Below the pieces are notes generated by a model that searched no databases, had not been told where the DNA came from, and saw only the letters and a program-made list of their open reading frames with translations. The translations under genes and the position numbers were made by a program. From Bacteroidota bacterium (GTDB lineage: Bacteria; Bacteroidota; Bacteroidia; Bacteroidales; UBA12077): 64,000 nucleotides of DNA. Location: NCBI GenBank assembly GCA_020444275.1, contig JAHLLG010000001.1, positions 1,143,773 through 1,207,772 of the forward strand. The letters are read 5' to 3'. Below are positions 55,801 through 64,000 of the stretch, piece by piece. How positions within the stretch are numbered: the first letter of the stretch is position 1; every line of letters begins with the position of its first letter.

Positions 55801-58800
55801 GAAATGGTATGGGATGCAAATATGTTTAAATTATATGGTGTTAATCCCGATAACTTCCAGGAAAGTTATGATGCATGGAAAAAGGCACTACATAAGGATG
55901 ATGCCCAAAGAGCTATTCAGGAATGTGAAGATGCTTTGAATAATAAAGGAGAATTTCACCCGATTTTTAGGATAGTAAGGCCAGATAAAACAGTGCGTTA
56001 TATCGAAGCACATGCCAAAGTAATTTACGATAAAGATGGTAACGCTTTACGGATGACGGGAGTTAACTGGGATGTTACCGAGAAAAGGCTTGCTTTAGAA
56101 CAAATTCAAAAAGAAGAACAACGACAACGAAGTATCTTAAATTTAATACAAAAAAATGTAGATAGTACCCAGGAGTTTTTGGACCTTGCATTAAATGAGG
56201 CAATTAATCTTACTGAAAGTAAGATAGGATATATTTATTTTTACAATGAAGAACTTAAGCAGTTCACTTTGAATTCATGGTCAAAAGAGGTAATGAAAGA
56301 GTGTTCGCTAACCGACCCTCAAACTTGCTATGAGCTCGATAAAACAGGGATTTGGGGTGAAGCGGTTCGTCAGAGAAAACCCATTGTTATTAACGATTAC
56401 AAAGCGAAAAACGATTTAAAGAAAGGATACCCAAAAGGTCACGTTAACCTGAAACGTTTTATGACGGTTCCTATTTTTGATGGGAAAAGAATAGTTGCCG
56501 CAGTGGGAGTGGGTAATAAAGGAACCGACTACACTAAAACAGACGAATTACAATTGAATTTATTAATGGATTCGGTTTGGAAATCAGCCGAAGCCAAAAG
56601 AGTGCAAGATGAGTTATTACGAAGTGAAAAGAAATACAGGCGTTTGGCAGAAAATATTTCAGATGTTATCTGGACTACCGATTTAGAATTCAATGTTACG
56701 TTTGTAACGCCATCAATTAGAAGATTAACGGGTGATACCGTTCAGCAACATACCAATAAACCTGTCGAAAAGAAAATTCCTGCAAAATATCTAAAAGAAA
56801 TAAAACAAATACTGAAAAAAGAGCTCGAAAAGGAAGGTAAAACAGGAGTAGATAAAAACAGATCGGTATTATTTGAAACCCCATATTATAAAGCCGATGG
56901 TTCAGAAATTTGGGTTACCATGAATGTGTCTTTTTTACGCGATGATAAAGGTAACGTGCGGGGATTACAAGGTGTTACGCATGATATTACTAAACGAAAA
57001 AAAGCTGAACAGGAAAATACAAATTTAGCTACCATGGTTGATATTGCCCCCAATGCAGTGTTAATTCACGATTTTAATGGTAATATATTATTTACAAACG
57101 AAAGGAATCTGGAACTGCATGGCTATACCAGAGAAGAATTTTATCAATTAAAGCTTAAAGACATTGATGTTCCGGAAAGTGCCGCTTTAATTAAAAACAG
57201 AATGGATAAAATTAGTAAGCATAGCGAAGCATCATTTGAGGTGGAACATATTAGAAAAGATGGAACAAAATTTCCGTTAATGATCTTTGCAAAAAAAGTG
57301 GACTGGTATGGAAGACCTGCGATGTTAAGTATTGGAACTGATATTACCGAACGAAGAAAGGCTGAAGCGAAATTAAAGGCGGAACACAGTAATTTGGAAT
57401 TTCTCATGCAAGCTACCGGTGCGCATTTTAATATTCTGGATATTGATTACAATATTGTGGATGTGGATTTAGCCTGGCAGAAAATATATGGAGATCCACA
57501 AGGACGTAAGTGCCACGAATATTTTATGGGGATAGAGAAGCCTTGCCACGGATGTGCTGTGCCAAAAGCCTTTGAAACAAAGGAAATTACTGTTTCTGAA
57601 GAATTTTTACCGGTCGAAAATAAATATTTTGAAGTACATACAATTCCTTTCCAAAACGAACAAGGTGAATGGTTATGCGCTGAGTTTAATATCGATATTA
57701 CCGAACGCAAAAAGGTAGCACTAGAATTACAGGCAAGTTTAGAGCGAAATAAAGCCATTCTGGAAGCCAACCCCGATTTAATGTTTGTATTTTCTGATAA
57801 AGGAGAAATTGTAGATTACAAAGCAGAAAAGGATACCGAATTATTAATACCACCCGAAGCATTTTTAGGCAAAAATGTTAAAGAAGTATTGCCTGATTAT
57901 CTGGCAGCTTTAACCTTTGAAAAAATAGAAGAGGTTAAACTAACCGGAAAAATGGAGTTATACAGTTATACTTTGGAAATAGATACAAAACCTAGATTTT
58001 ATGAAAGCCGTTTGGTACCCTATGGTAAAGATCATTTTTTGGCCATTGTGCGTGATATAACCCAAAAACAGCTCGATGAGATTAACCTGCGCGAAAGTAA
58101 GCAGAAATTGAAAGATGCCATGAAAACGGCTAGTCTGGGAAGTTGGGAGTTAGATTTAATACATAATAAATTGTATTGGTCCGAAGAAATGTTTACCCTG
58201 TTTGATGTTGATGAAACTAAAGTAAATCCAACATATGAATTATTTGTAGAGCATATACATTCCGATGATCAGAAGTTTGTAGAAAGGTCATATAAAGATT
58301 CATTAAAAGATAAAATGCCTTACGAGATAAAGTATCGTATAATTACTTCAAGAGGTAAACTAAAATATGTAAAAGAAAAACGAAGAAGCATATTTGATAA
58401 TAACGGAAGTCCTGTTAAAACGGTTGGTGTTATCCAGGATATAAGCGATTTAAAAAGAATTGAACTGGATTTAAGAAAGGCTAAAGACAGGGCCGAAGAA
58501 AGACAAAACTATTCGAAGATCATAGCTGAGTTATCTAAAAAGGTTATTGAACCTGAATTATCCGTTAAGGAAATTGGCGAAATAATATACAAACATGCAC
58601 TTAAGTTAACCTCAAGTACCGTTGGATATGTATCTACTATTGATACTGATTCTGAAGATCTCGTAAGTCATACACTAAGTGAGATGATGCCGGGTCAATG
58701 CAATGTCAAGGATAAGAAAATTGCATTTCCCAAAGGTAAAGATGGCTACAATGGTTTATATGGCCATGCATTAAATACTAAAGAGTCATTTTTTACAAAC

Positions 58801-60606
58801 AATCCTGATGATCATATAGCTTCAGAAGGATTACCAGAAGGGCATGTTCCATTACAAAATTTTCTTACTGTACCTGTTTTGGTTAAAAATAAGTTATTAG
58901 GTCAAATTGCATTAGCTAATAAGCCATCACCTTATGATATAAATGATTTGAGAAAAATAGAAGATTTGGCAAATATCTATGGTATGGCTATTTATAGGAA
59001 AAATACAGAAGATGAACTCATAAATGCTAAGGAACGAGCTGAATCTAGTGAAGAAAAATACCAGGCATTCATCACCCAAAGTTCTGAAGGAATTTGCAGA
59101 ATGGAACTGGAAAAGCCGCTGGATCCTAAAATGGATGTGGAAAAACAAATAGATTTCTTTTACGATTATTTATACCTGGCAGAATGCAATGAAACATTTG
59201 TAAAAATGTATAATGCAAAATCTAAAGATGAGCTTATAAATAAAAAACTTATTGTTTTTCATGGAGGAAGAAATAATAAAGTAAATCGAGATACAACCAG
59301 AAATGTAATACTCAACGGGTATAATATTATCGGTGCAATTTCAGAAGAAAAGACGCTCGATGGTAAGGATATTGTTTTCCGTACCAATGTAGTAGGCATA
59401 TTTGAAGAAGGGAAATTGGTTCGAATGTGGGAAACTCAAACTGACGTAACCGAAGAAATGAAACTGAAGAAAGAGCTTATTGAAGCGAAAGAAAAAGCTG
59501 AAGAAAGTGATAGATTGAAATCAGCATTCCTTGCGAATATGTCTCACGAAATAAGAACTCCGATGAATGCAATTCGGGGGTTCGCTCAGCTATTAGTAGA
59601 GGCGGATTTTCCTAAAGAAAAGCAACAAAACTTTTTAAACATTATCAATACACGAACACAGGATTTATTGGTATTAATTGACGATATTATTGATATTTCA
59701 AAAATTGAAGCCAATCAATTAACAATACAGGATGAAGAGTTTTTATTGGACAAGATGATGTCTGGCCTGTATTCGGAAAAAGAAGCTGAGGTTAAAAAAA
59801 ATCCTGAACTTGATTTTAAGCTGGAGTTAAATCCAGAAAATAATAAGCTCATTATTAGTGCTGATCGGTCAAGAATTAAACAGATTTTACAAAATCTGAT
59901 TAGTAATGCACTTAAATTTACCAAGAAAGGTAAAATTGCTTATGGTTATCAAGTAAAAGCTAATATGCTTGAATTCTATGTAAAAGATACCGGAATTGGT
60001 ATATCAAAAAAATCGCAGGAAATAATTTTTGAACGGTTCAGACAGGTTGATGGTTCCAGCACAAGAAAATTTGGAGGTACCGGTTTGGGACTAAATATTA
60101 GTAAGCATATTGTGAATTTAATGGGAGGAGAAATTTGGGTTGAATCGGAAGAAGGTAAAGGCTCGATATTCTATTTTACTGTACCTCTTAAACTTGCAAA
60201 AAAAGAAAGTAACGAACCAGAACAAAGCGAAAAGTACGATTGGAGTAGCAAAAACATATTAATTGTTGAAGATGATGAGGTTAACCTCTATTATTTATGT
60301 GAATTATTAGAGTTTACAAACGTTAATATTCTTACAGCAAGAAATGGGGAAGAATCATTAAAGTTAGTTAAAAGTAATGGAAAAATCGATTTGGTGCTAC
60401 TGGATATTAACTTACCCGATATAAGTGGTAATGATGTGGTTAAAGAAATCAGAACTTTTAATAAGAAATTAACTGTTATTGCTCAGTCAGCTTATTCAAT
60501 GAAAGAAGAAATCAAGAAGAGCATGGAATATGGCCTTACCGATTACGTAACCAAACCAATTGATTCAACATTACTACTAAGTATTATTGATAAATATCTT
60601 AAATAA
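52819..60606 (+). CDS. giant hybrid histidine kinase (about 14 PAS, 2 GAF, HisKA, HATPase, receiver)
   Basis: A 2595-residue soluble kinase. A short coiled coil (to about 70) is followed by eight PAS domains, a GAF (about 1105-1265), five PAS, a second GAF (about 1895-2055) and one more PAS (about 2075-2215). Most PAS units end with D[IV][TS]xxK(K/R). One (about 1520-1635) has the loop RKCHEYFMGIEKPCHGC. The HisKA domain has LANMSHEIRTPMNAI (His2243), and HATPase has LQNLISNALKFTKK and FGGTGLGLNISK. The receiver has the phospho-acceptor Asp2529 in LVLLDINLPDISG. It follows the CheB-CheR-PAS gene and precedes a REC-PAS-LuxR regulator. No membrane helix. Signals unknown; an unusually long sensor array. 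Confidence 0.93.
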   Translation: MEESKKNDLRVKAEKILRQRGIDNSEYNKESLEKLIEELNIYQIELEHQNDELKRTQQDLERKNEKFADLYNNAPVSYFTVDQDYVIVNVNHKGAELFGIDFKKLINTKFTDYIHHEFQDIYYYHHRRVLNEQKPDSCEIKIITKNDHVFHIRLESIPTKEFQTNKVVLRTAIIDITSEKKIEEENHRRLHILKNISDSVIVTNLEGKITYWNQGAKEIFGYSEKEMLGKTPAKLYPDMDPKKLNYDLEKIKAGNDYIGEWKGKKKNGEMVWVNIRTSALFDQNNKLVGFLGVAKDVTKEKLLAEKIKVEAERTKAYFELSGYMMLVLDNEGNIADINKAGCKTLGCKEKEFVGQSWVKNFIPDYLQEDNELGIKKILNDQIKGPQYHESFIRDKKGGEKLMAWNYTTLKDAGGKVIGLLAAGEDITDRKQKEIYKTQLASIVEYSEDGIESMDIDGYILSWNKGAEKIYGYKASEIVGKNAIQLYPEDQKTELKSAISKIKNGESVSILETKRQRKNGKTIDVSISFSPLKNSKDKVIGISVITRDITEQKKNKRVLQETELKYQTIFEESGNAILIMSKNKIISCNNTLTQLFGYNKKEIIGKSPIYFSPEYQFEDVTSEKLGTEYIQKAFKTGYVSFEWKHMNKNGKVLNTYISLKKVEINGKPFLISILHDLTEIREYQFKLKEKNEEFLAQNEEYRVLNEELHEKNQQLYEINAQLEYSEKKFRSAFKTSPDAVNINRMSDGLYIDINKGFTKLTGFTEEDVEGKTSEDIDIWVHKEDREKLVKRLKKDGYVENLESEFRTKDGRITTALMSATILQIDGEPCILSMTRDITELKKAEEKIRKLSKGIDQSPAICVITDIEGNIEYVNPRFTELTGYTAKEVIGENPRILKSDYHPKEFYTELWNTITSGRDFRCEMYNKKKNGEFYWESALISPIKDSKGLITNFIAIKEDISEKKRTEEQIRELNFRSSLANDAAQIGIWDLDLVQDEMVWDANMFKLYGVNPDNFQESYDAWKKALHKDDAQRAIQECEDALNNKGEFHPIFRIVRPDKTVRYIEAHAKVIYDKDGNALRMTGVNWDVTEKRLALEQIQKEEQRQRSILNLIQKNVDSTQEFLDLALNEAINLTESKIGYIYFYNEELKQFTLNSWSKEVMKECSLTDPQTCYELDKTGIWGEAVRQRKPIVINDYKAKNDLKKGYPKGHVNLKRFMTVPIFDGKRIVAAVGVGNKGTDYTKTDELQLNLLMDSVWKSAEAKRVQDELLRSEKKYRRLAENISDVIWTTDLEFNVTFVTPSIRRLTGDTVQQHTNKPVEKKIPAKYLKEIKQILKKELEKEGKTGVDKNRSVLFETPYYKADGSEIWVTMNVSFLRDDKGNVRGLQGVTHDITKRKKAEQENTNLATMVDIAPNAVLIHDFNGNILFTNERNLELHGYTREEFYQLKLKDIDVPESAALIKNRMDKISKHSEASFEVEHIRKDGTKFPLMIFAKKVDWYGRPAMLSIGTDITERRKAEAKLKAEHSNLEFLMQATGAHFNILDIDYNIVDVDLAWQKIYGDPQGRKCHEYFMGIEKPCHGCAVPKAFETKEITVSEEFLPVENKYFEVHTIPFQNEQGEWLCAEFNIDITERKKVALELQASLERNKAILEANPDLMFVFSDKGEIVDYKAEKDTELLIPPEAFLGKNVKEVLPDYLAALTFEKIEEVKLTGKMELYSYTLEIDTKPRFYESRLVPYGKDHFLAIVRDITQKQLDEINLRESKQKLKDAMKTASLGSWELDLIHNKLYWSEEMFTLFDVDETKVNPTYELFVEHIHSDDQKFVERSYKDSLKDKMPYEIKYRIITSRGKLKYVKEKRRSIFDNNGSPVKTVGVIQDISDLKRIELDLRKAKDRAEERQNYSKIIAELSKKVIEPELSVKEIGEIIYKHALKLTSSTVGYVSTIDTDSEDLVSHTLSEMMPGQCNVKDKKIAFPKGKDGYNGLYGHALNTKESFFTNNPDDHIASEGLPEGHVPLQNFLTVPVLVKNKLLGQIALANKPSPYDINDLRKIEDLANIYGMAIYRKNTEDELINAKERAESSEEKYQAFITQSSEGICRMELEKPLDPKMDVEKQIDFFYDYLYLAECNETFVKMYNAKSKDELINKKLIVFHGGRNNKVNRDTTRNVILNGYNIIGAISEEKTLDGKDIVFRTNVVGIFEEGKLVRMWETQTDVTEEMKLKKELIEAKEKAEESDRLKSAFLANMSHEIRTPMNAIRGFAQLLVEADFPKEKQQNFLNIINTRTQDLLVLIDDIIDISKIEANQLTIQDEEFLLDKMMSGLYSEKEAEVKKNPELDFKLELNPENNKLIISADRSRIKQILQNLISNALKFTKKGKIAYGYQVKANMLEFYVKDTGIGISKKSQEIIFERFRQVDGSSTRKFGGTGLGLNISKHIVNLMGGEIWVESEEGKGSIFYFTVPLKLAKKESNEPEQSEKYDWSSKNILIVEDDEVNLYYLCELLEFTNVNILTARNGEESLKLVKSNGKIDLVLLDINLPDISGNDVVKEIRTFNKKLTVIAQSAYSMKEEIKKSMEYGLTDYVTKPIDSTLLLSIIDKYLK

Positions 60607-60628
60607 GAATAATCTACAGTATAAAACT

Positions 60629-61597
60629 ATGAGAAAGGTATTAATTATTGAAAATGCGCGACGATTACTTCAGATTATTTCCGATTTTTTAAACAAAAAG
60701 GGGTTTGATGTTATTTCAGCTGACAATAGCTCTTCCGGAATTCAAAAGGCTTTAGAGTGTTTGCCTGATATTATTCTATGCGATAATGAGTTAACAAATC
60801 TAAATGCTTATGAGATATATAATACTTTACAGCAAATTAATTCAACCGCAGTAATACCATTTATATTTCTTATTGGAACAACAGAGAATGAGTACGTAAG
60901 ACTTGCGATGGATTTAGGTGCCGATGGATTTATAAAAAAACCTATTCAGCTAAATGAGTTATTAACTTTAATAAATGTAAGATTAGCAAAGCAGGATAAA
61001 ATAATGGGTGTTGCCGATCAGAAATTTAATACGTTAATGGATTATTCATCCAATGCAATTTTTATTTATTGCGATGCACAGCTCAACTATGTGAATAATA
61101 AATTTTGCGAGCTATTTATGTATAATAAAAGTCATTTATTGGGAATGAATCTTATCAATTTTGTATACAAGGATGATATAAGGCTTGTTGCAGAGAAAAT
61201 TGAAAAAGGGCTACACGGCATATTTAATGAACAGGAGATTCAATTCAGGATTATAACTAAAAATGATAACATCGTAAAATTAAATGTGCAATTATCTAGA
61301 GTTACTTTACGAGGTAAGAATAGTTTAATTGGAACAGTGCTCGCCAGTGGAAGTAAAAATGGAAATTCTGTTGTAGGACAATCCAAAACAATACAATATA
61401 AAATTACCAATAGAGAGAAAGAAATATTAAAGAACATTTGCGATGGAAAAACCAATAGAGAAATTGGTGAGCTGTTAGGTATTAGCGAGCGAACAGTAGA
61501 GGGGCACAGGATTAATCTATTAAAGAAAACAGAAAGTAGAAACTCGGCCACCCTTGCCATATTTGCGGTTAAAAATAATTTGTATCAAATAAAGTAA
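60629..61597 (+). CDS. response regulator with receiver-PAS-LuxR architecture
   Basis: A 322-residue regulator starting at ATG 60629; an in-frame TTG at 60587 would overlap the kinase stop and is unlikely. The receiver (1-120) has the phospho-acceptor Asp52 in IILCDNELTNLNAYE, Lys in FIKKPIQLNE, and an atypical Glu8-Asn9 in place of the usual acidic pair. A PAS domain (about 125-240) follows (NTLMDYSSNAIFIYCDAQLNYV). The LuxR HTH (about 255-320) has ITNREKEILKNICDGKTNREIGELLGISERTVEGHRINLL-type sequence. It begins 22 nt after the giant kinase stop and is its likely cognate output. Confidence 0.9.
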   Translation: MRKVLIIENARRLLQIISDFLNKKGFDVISADNSSSGIQKALECLPDIILCDNELTNLNAYEIYNTLQQINSTAVIPFIFLIGTTENEYVRLAMDLGADGFIKKPIQLNELLTLINVRLAKQDKIMGVADQKFNTLMDYSSNAIFIYCDAQLNYVNNKFCELFMYNKSHLLGMNLINFVYKDDIRLVAEKIEKGLHGIFNEQEIQFRIITKNDNIVKLNVQLSRVTLRGKNSLIGTVLASGSKNGNSVVGQSKTIQYKITNREKEILKNICDGKTNREIGELLGISERTVEGHRINLLKKTESRNSATLAIFAVKNNLYQIK

Positions 61598-61622
61598 CTT
61601 TTAATTAGGTATAAAGAGTAAA

Positions 61623-64000
61623 ATGGACTTATTTAAATTATTAACAAAAAACTCATTCGACATTATTAGTGTTCTGGCTGCTGATGGTACTGTTAAATTC
61701 GAAAGTGATGCAGCAGAAAAAATATTAGGTTATAAACCCGGAGAAAGAATCGGGAAAAGTGTCTTCGATTATTTGCATCCTGATGATAAGGATTACGTCT
61801 TCAAGGAATTTTCAACCAGAGAAAAAAAAGTTAAAAGACTCGAGTTCAGATTTGCGCACAAAAATGGAAGTTGGGTATGGATTGAAGCTATTGGGCAAGA
61901 TTTTTTAAACGATCCGGAAGTTAACGGAATAATTGTTAACTCCAGAGATATTACCGAATATAAAAAGGAGCAACAGAAATTAGCAAAGTCGGAAAAAGGA
62001 TATAAACGACTAATCGATAATTCTAATGCATTGATTATGGAGGTAGATGCCGACAACTATCAAATTATAAGTTGTAACCAGGCTATGGCGAAATCTTTAA
62101 ATCACAGTGTGCAAAACTTAATCGGTAAAAATATTAAAGATTTAATGCCGCCCGAGGTGTTAAAAAAACGTATTGAATATGGAAACAAGGCATTGGAACT
62201 AAATACCATTCAGCAATTTGAAGATGAACGCGATGGCCGACGTTTTATGAACCATTTTATACCGTACACCGATCAGGAGCGAAGGTATGTGCAAACCATA
62301 ACGTATGAAATAACCGAGCATTGGAAAACAGAAAAAGCACTTAGCGAAAGTGAAACCAAGTATAAAGAGCTGTTTCAGTTTCTTGAGGAAGGGTTTTTAA
62401 GGGCTGACAAGAATGGTATAATAACCATGGCAAATAATTCTATTGCTATACTGGCTGGGTATGAATCACCTGAAGAAATGATAGGCTTATCGATGAATAA
62501 GTTGTATGCTATACCTTCAGAACGCAGTAAAATGATTGCTGATTTAAAAGAAAAGGGTGTACTTAAGAATTATAAGGTGCGATTAACTACTAAAGATGGA
62601 GATATTCGCTGGACATCATGCAATATCAAGTTTTATAGAGATCAGAACAATGAGATTACAGGAACAGAAGGACTAATAAGAGATATAACCGAACAAAAAC
62701 GATTAGAAGAAAAATTACTGGAAAGCCAGCAACGCTTTAAAAACTTTATGGATCACATTCCGGGTGCAGCTTTCTTAAAGGATAAGGATAACAAACTGTT
62801 ATATTGTAATCAGGAGTATGCATCCATGTTGGGAACTACACCGGAAAACCTGCTCAATGAAGATCTGTCTGAAACTATTCCCGAAAATTTGCAAAGAATA
62901 TATTTTCAGGAAAATGAGGATATCATTAAAAAAGGAAAACTCATCGTTTCGGAAAGTGAGTTCACTGCAGAAAAAAGATTAAAAAACTGGTTAACCTATA
63001 AATTCCCGGTATCGGTTCAAAACGAAACGTTTATTGGTGCTATTAGTATCGATATTACCAGCCGAAGGCAAGCAGAACAAGCTTTGAAAGAAAGCGAAGA
63101 AAAGTTTAAAACCATATTTAATATGGCGCTTTCCATGATTTGTATTGCCGATATTAATACAGCAACATTTAAAGTAATTAATCCTTCATTTAGCAGAACT
63201 TTAGGATACACCGAACAAGAATTATTAAGTAAACCATTTCTCGATTTTGTGCATCCGGATGATAAGGAATCAACAATACAGATTATTGAAAAAGCATTAA
63301 AGGCTGGTAAAACAGTCATTCATTTCGAAAATAGATATCGGTGTAAAAATGGCACCTATCGATGGATCGAATGGAATTCTCATCCAGTAGTCGATAAAGG
63401 TATAACATACGCAATTGCATATGATATAACCGAACGTAAAGAAGCTGAATTAGCATTAAAAGAAATTAATACAAAACTTACTACTCAGAATATTGCTTTT
63501 GAATCTTCTATTGATGGAATAGCTATATTAAACGAAAAACAGGAATATACCTATCTTAACCAGGCACATGCTGAAATTTATGGTTATTCGGCACCAGAAG
63601 AACTAATGAATAAATCCTGGAAAGTGCTGTACGATAAAGATGAGTTAAAACGATTCGAAGATAAGATTATGCCAAAACTTATAGAGAAAGGATTCTGGAG
63701 TGGAGAGGCAATAGGATTAAAAAAACAAGGTAAAGAATTTTATCAAAACATATCCTTAACCAGGCTCGAAAATGGTGGTTTTATTTGTATCGTACGTGAT
63801 ATAACAGTGCAAAAACAGGTGGAAATTGCTTTACAAGAGAGCGAAGAGAGATATAGGACTTTAATTGACAGCATTACAGATAGTGTGTATGTTTTGGACA
63901 GAAATTGGAATCATGTTATTGTGAACGATGGTGCTGCTAAATTCACCGGTTTTTCTAAAAAGAATCTTTTAAATAATAATTTGCTGGAGCTATTTTCGGG
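61623..64000 (+). CDS. multi-PAS sensor protein, cut by the right edge
   Basis: The frame opens at ATG 61623, 25 nt after the REC-PAS-LuxR stop, and stays open to the end of the window (792 complete codons). Six full PAS domains and the start of a seventh are seen, at about 1-113, 120-235, 240-360, 365-480, 485-605, 610-735 and from 740. Linkers such as DITEYKKEQ, DITEQKRLEE, DITERKEAE and DITVQKQVE close each unit. No transmembrane helix. The C-terminus, probably a histidine kinase with or without receiver, lies outside the window. It continues the sensory hub on the same strand. Confidence 0.88.
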   Translation, partial: MDLFKLLTKNSFDIISVLAADGTVKFESDAAEKILGYKPGERIGKSVFDYLHPDDKDYVFKEFSTREKKVKRLEFRFAHKNGSWVWIEAIGQDFLNDPEVNGIIVNSRDITEYKKEQQKLAKSEKGYKRLIDNSNALIMEVDADNYQIISCNQAMAKSLNHSVQNLIGKNIKDLMPPEVLKKRIEYGNKALELNTIQQFEDERDGRRFMNHFIPYTDQERRYVQTITYEITEHWKTEKALSESETKYKELFQFLEEGFLRADKNGIITMANNSIAILAGYESPEEMIGLSMNKLYAIPSERSKMIADLKEKGVLKNYKVRLTTKDGDIRWTSCNIKFYRDQNNEITGTEGLIRDITEQKRLEEKLLESQQRFKNFMDHIPGAAFLKDKDNKLLYCNQEYASMLGTTPENLLNEDLSETIPENLQRIYFQENEDIIKKGKLIVSESEFTAEKRLKNWLTYKFPVSVQNETFIGAISIDITSRRQAEQALKESEEKFKTIFNMALSMICIADINTATFKVINPSFSRTLGYTEQELLSKPFLDFVHPDDKESTIQIIEKALKAGKTVIHFENRYRCKNGTYRWIEWNSHPVVDKGITYAIAYDITERKEAELALKEINTKLTTQNIAFESSIDGIAILNEKQEYTYLNQAHAEIYGYSAPEELMNKSWKVLYDKDELKRFEDKIMPKLIEKGFWSGEAIGLKKQGKEFYQNISLTRLENGGFICIVRDITVQKQVEIALQESEERYRTLIDSITDSVYVLDRNWNHVIVNDGAAKFTGFSKKNLLNNNLLELFS

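Overview
The window is about 64 kb of AT-rich chromosome from a member of the Bacteroidota, most likely a Bacteroidales/Marinilabiliales-type (often marine, anaerobic or facultative) organism. The evidence is gene content: a DUF5606 protein, PhoH followed by PurC, a Bacteroidota-type adenosine kinase, and the coaE neighbourhood. Several intergenic regions also carry the Bacteroidota promoter signature (-7 TAnnTTTG, in two cases with a -33 TTT[G/C] at 19-20 nt). The species is not identifiable from sequence alone. No rRNA, tRNA, CRISPR array, phage or intact insertion sequence was seen.

Layout. 1-10.3 kb is housekeeping: an upstream gene tail, coaE, a TerB-DnaJ protein and a DUF5606 protein; then minus-strand genes (membrane-anchored protein, NTF2-like lipoprotein, CPBP protease, mazG, DUF62-type SAM hydrolase homologue); then phoH, purC, a small regulator plus membrane protein pair, and adenosine kinase. 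10.4-15.7 kb is a three-gene two-component block (PAS kinase, single-domain receiver, hybrid kinase). 15.7-23.2 kb holds a radical SAM protein, a membrane protein, a 169-bp MITE-like inverted-repeat element, a secreted coiled-coil protein, a solute-binding-domain kinase and an SNF2 helicase. 23.7-30.3 kb is a redox operon: NuoE-like, NuoF-like, and a 1244-aa fusion of 2Fe-2S, GltD/NfnB-like NAD(P)H:flavin, ferredoxin and catalytically degenerate molybdopterin-oxidoreductase modules, ending with a rubrerythrin-like protein. The best interpretation is a flavin-based electron-bifurcating transhydrogenase of the Stn/Bfu type, not a hydrogenase or formate dehydrogenase.

30.4-32.9 kb has a LysM/periplasmic-binding-like protein and a small unknown protein. 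At 32.9-45.3 kb lies a chemosensory locus. A receiver and a cysteine-free Crp/Fnr regulator are divergent from an eleven-gene operon: receiver, coiled-coil protein with CheZ-like motifs, STAS, CheY, CheA, CheW, one MCP, CheR, a kinase homologue lacking its phospho-accepting His, CheD and CheB. A 24-bp perfect palindrome with a CRP/FNR-type core (TGATTTAAATCA) sits between the divergent units. No flagellar genes are present.

45.4-64 kb is a dense sensory hub: a GAF/multi-PAS NarX-type kinase with its LuxR-type regulator, a CheB-CheR-PAS protein without a kinase domain, a 2595-aa hybrid kinase with about 14 PAS and 2 GAF domains, a receiver-PAS-LuxR regulator, and a further multi-PAS protein that runs off the right edge.

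How it fits together: the right half is signal transduction (chemosensory array plus phosphorelays) next to a redox-balancing operon, with a Crp/Fnr protein placed to control the chemosensory genes. The most unusual points are the putative CheZ-like phosphatase, the His-less kinase inside the che operon, the degenerate molybdopterin domain in the bifurcating-type complex, and the MITE-like element that supplies the end of a gene.
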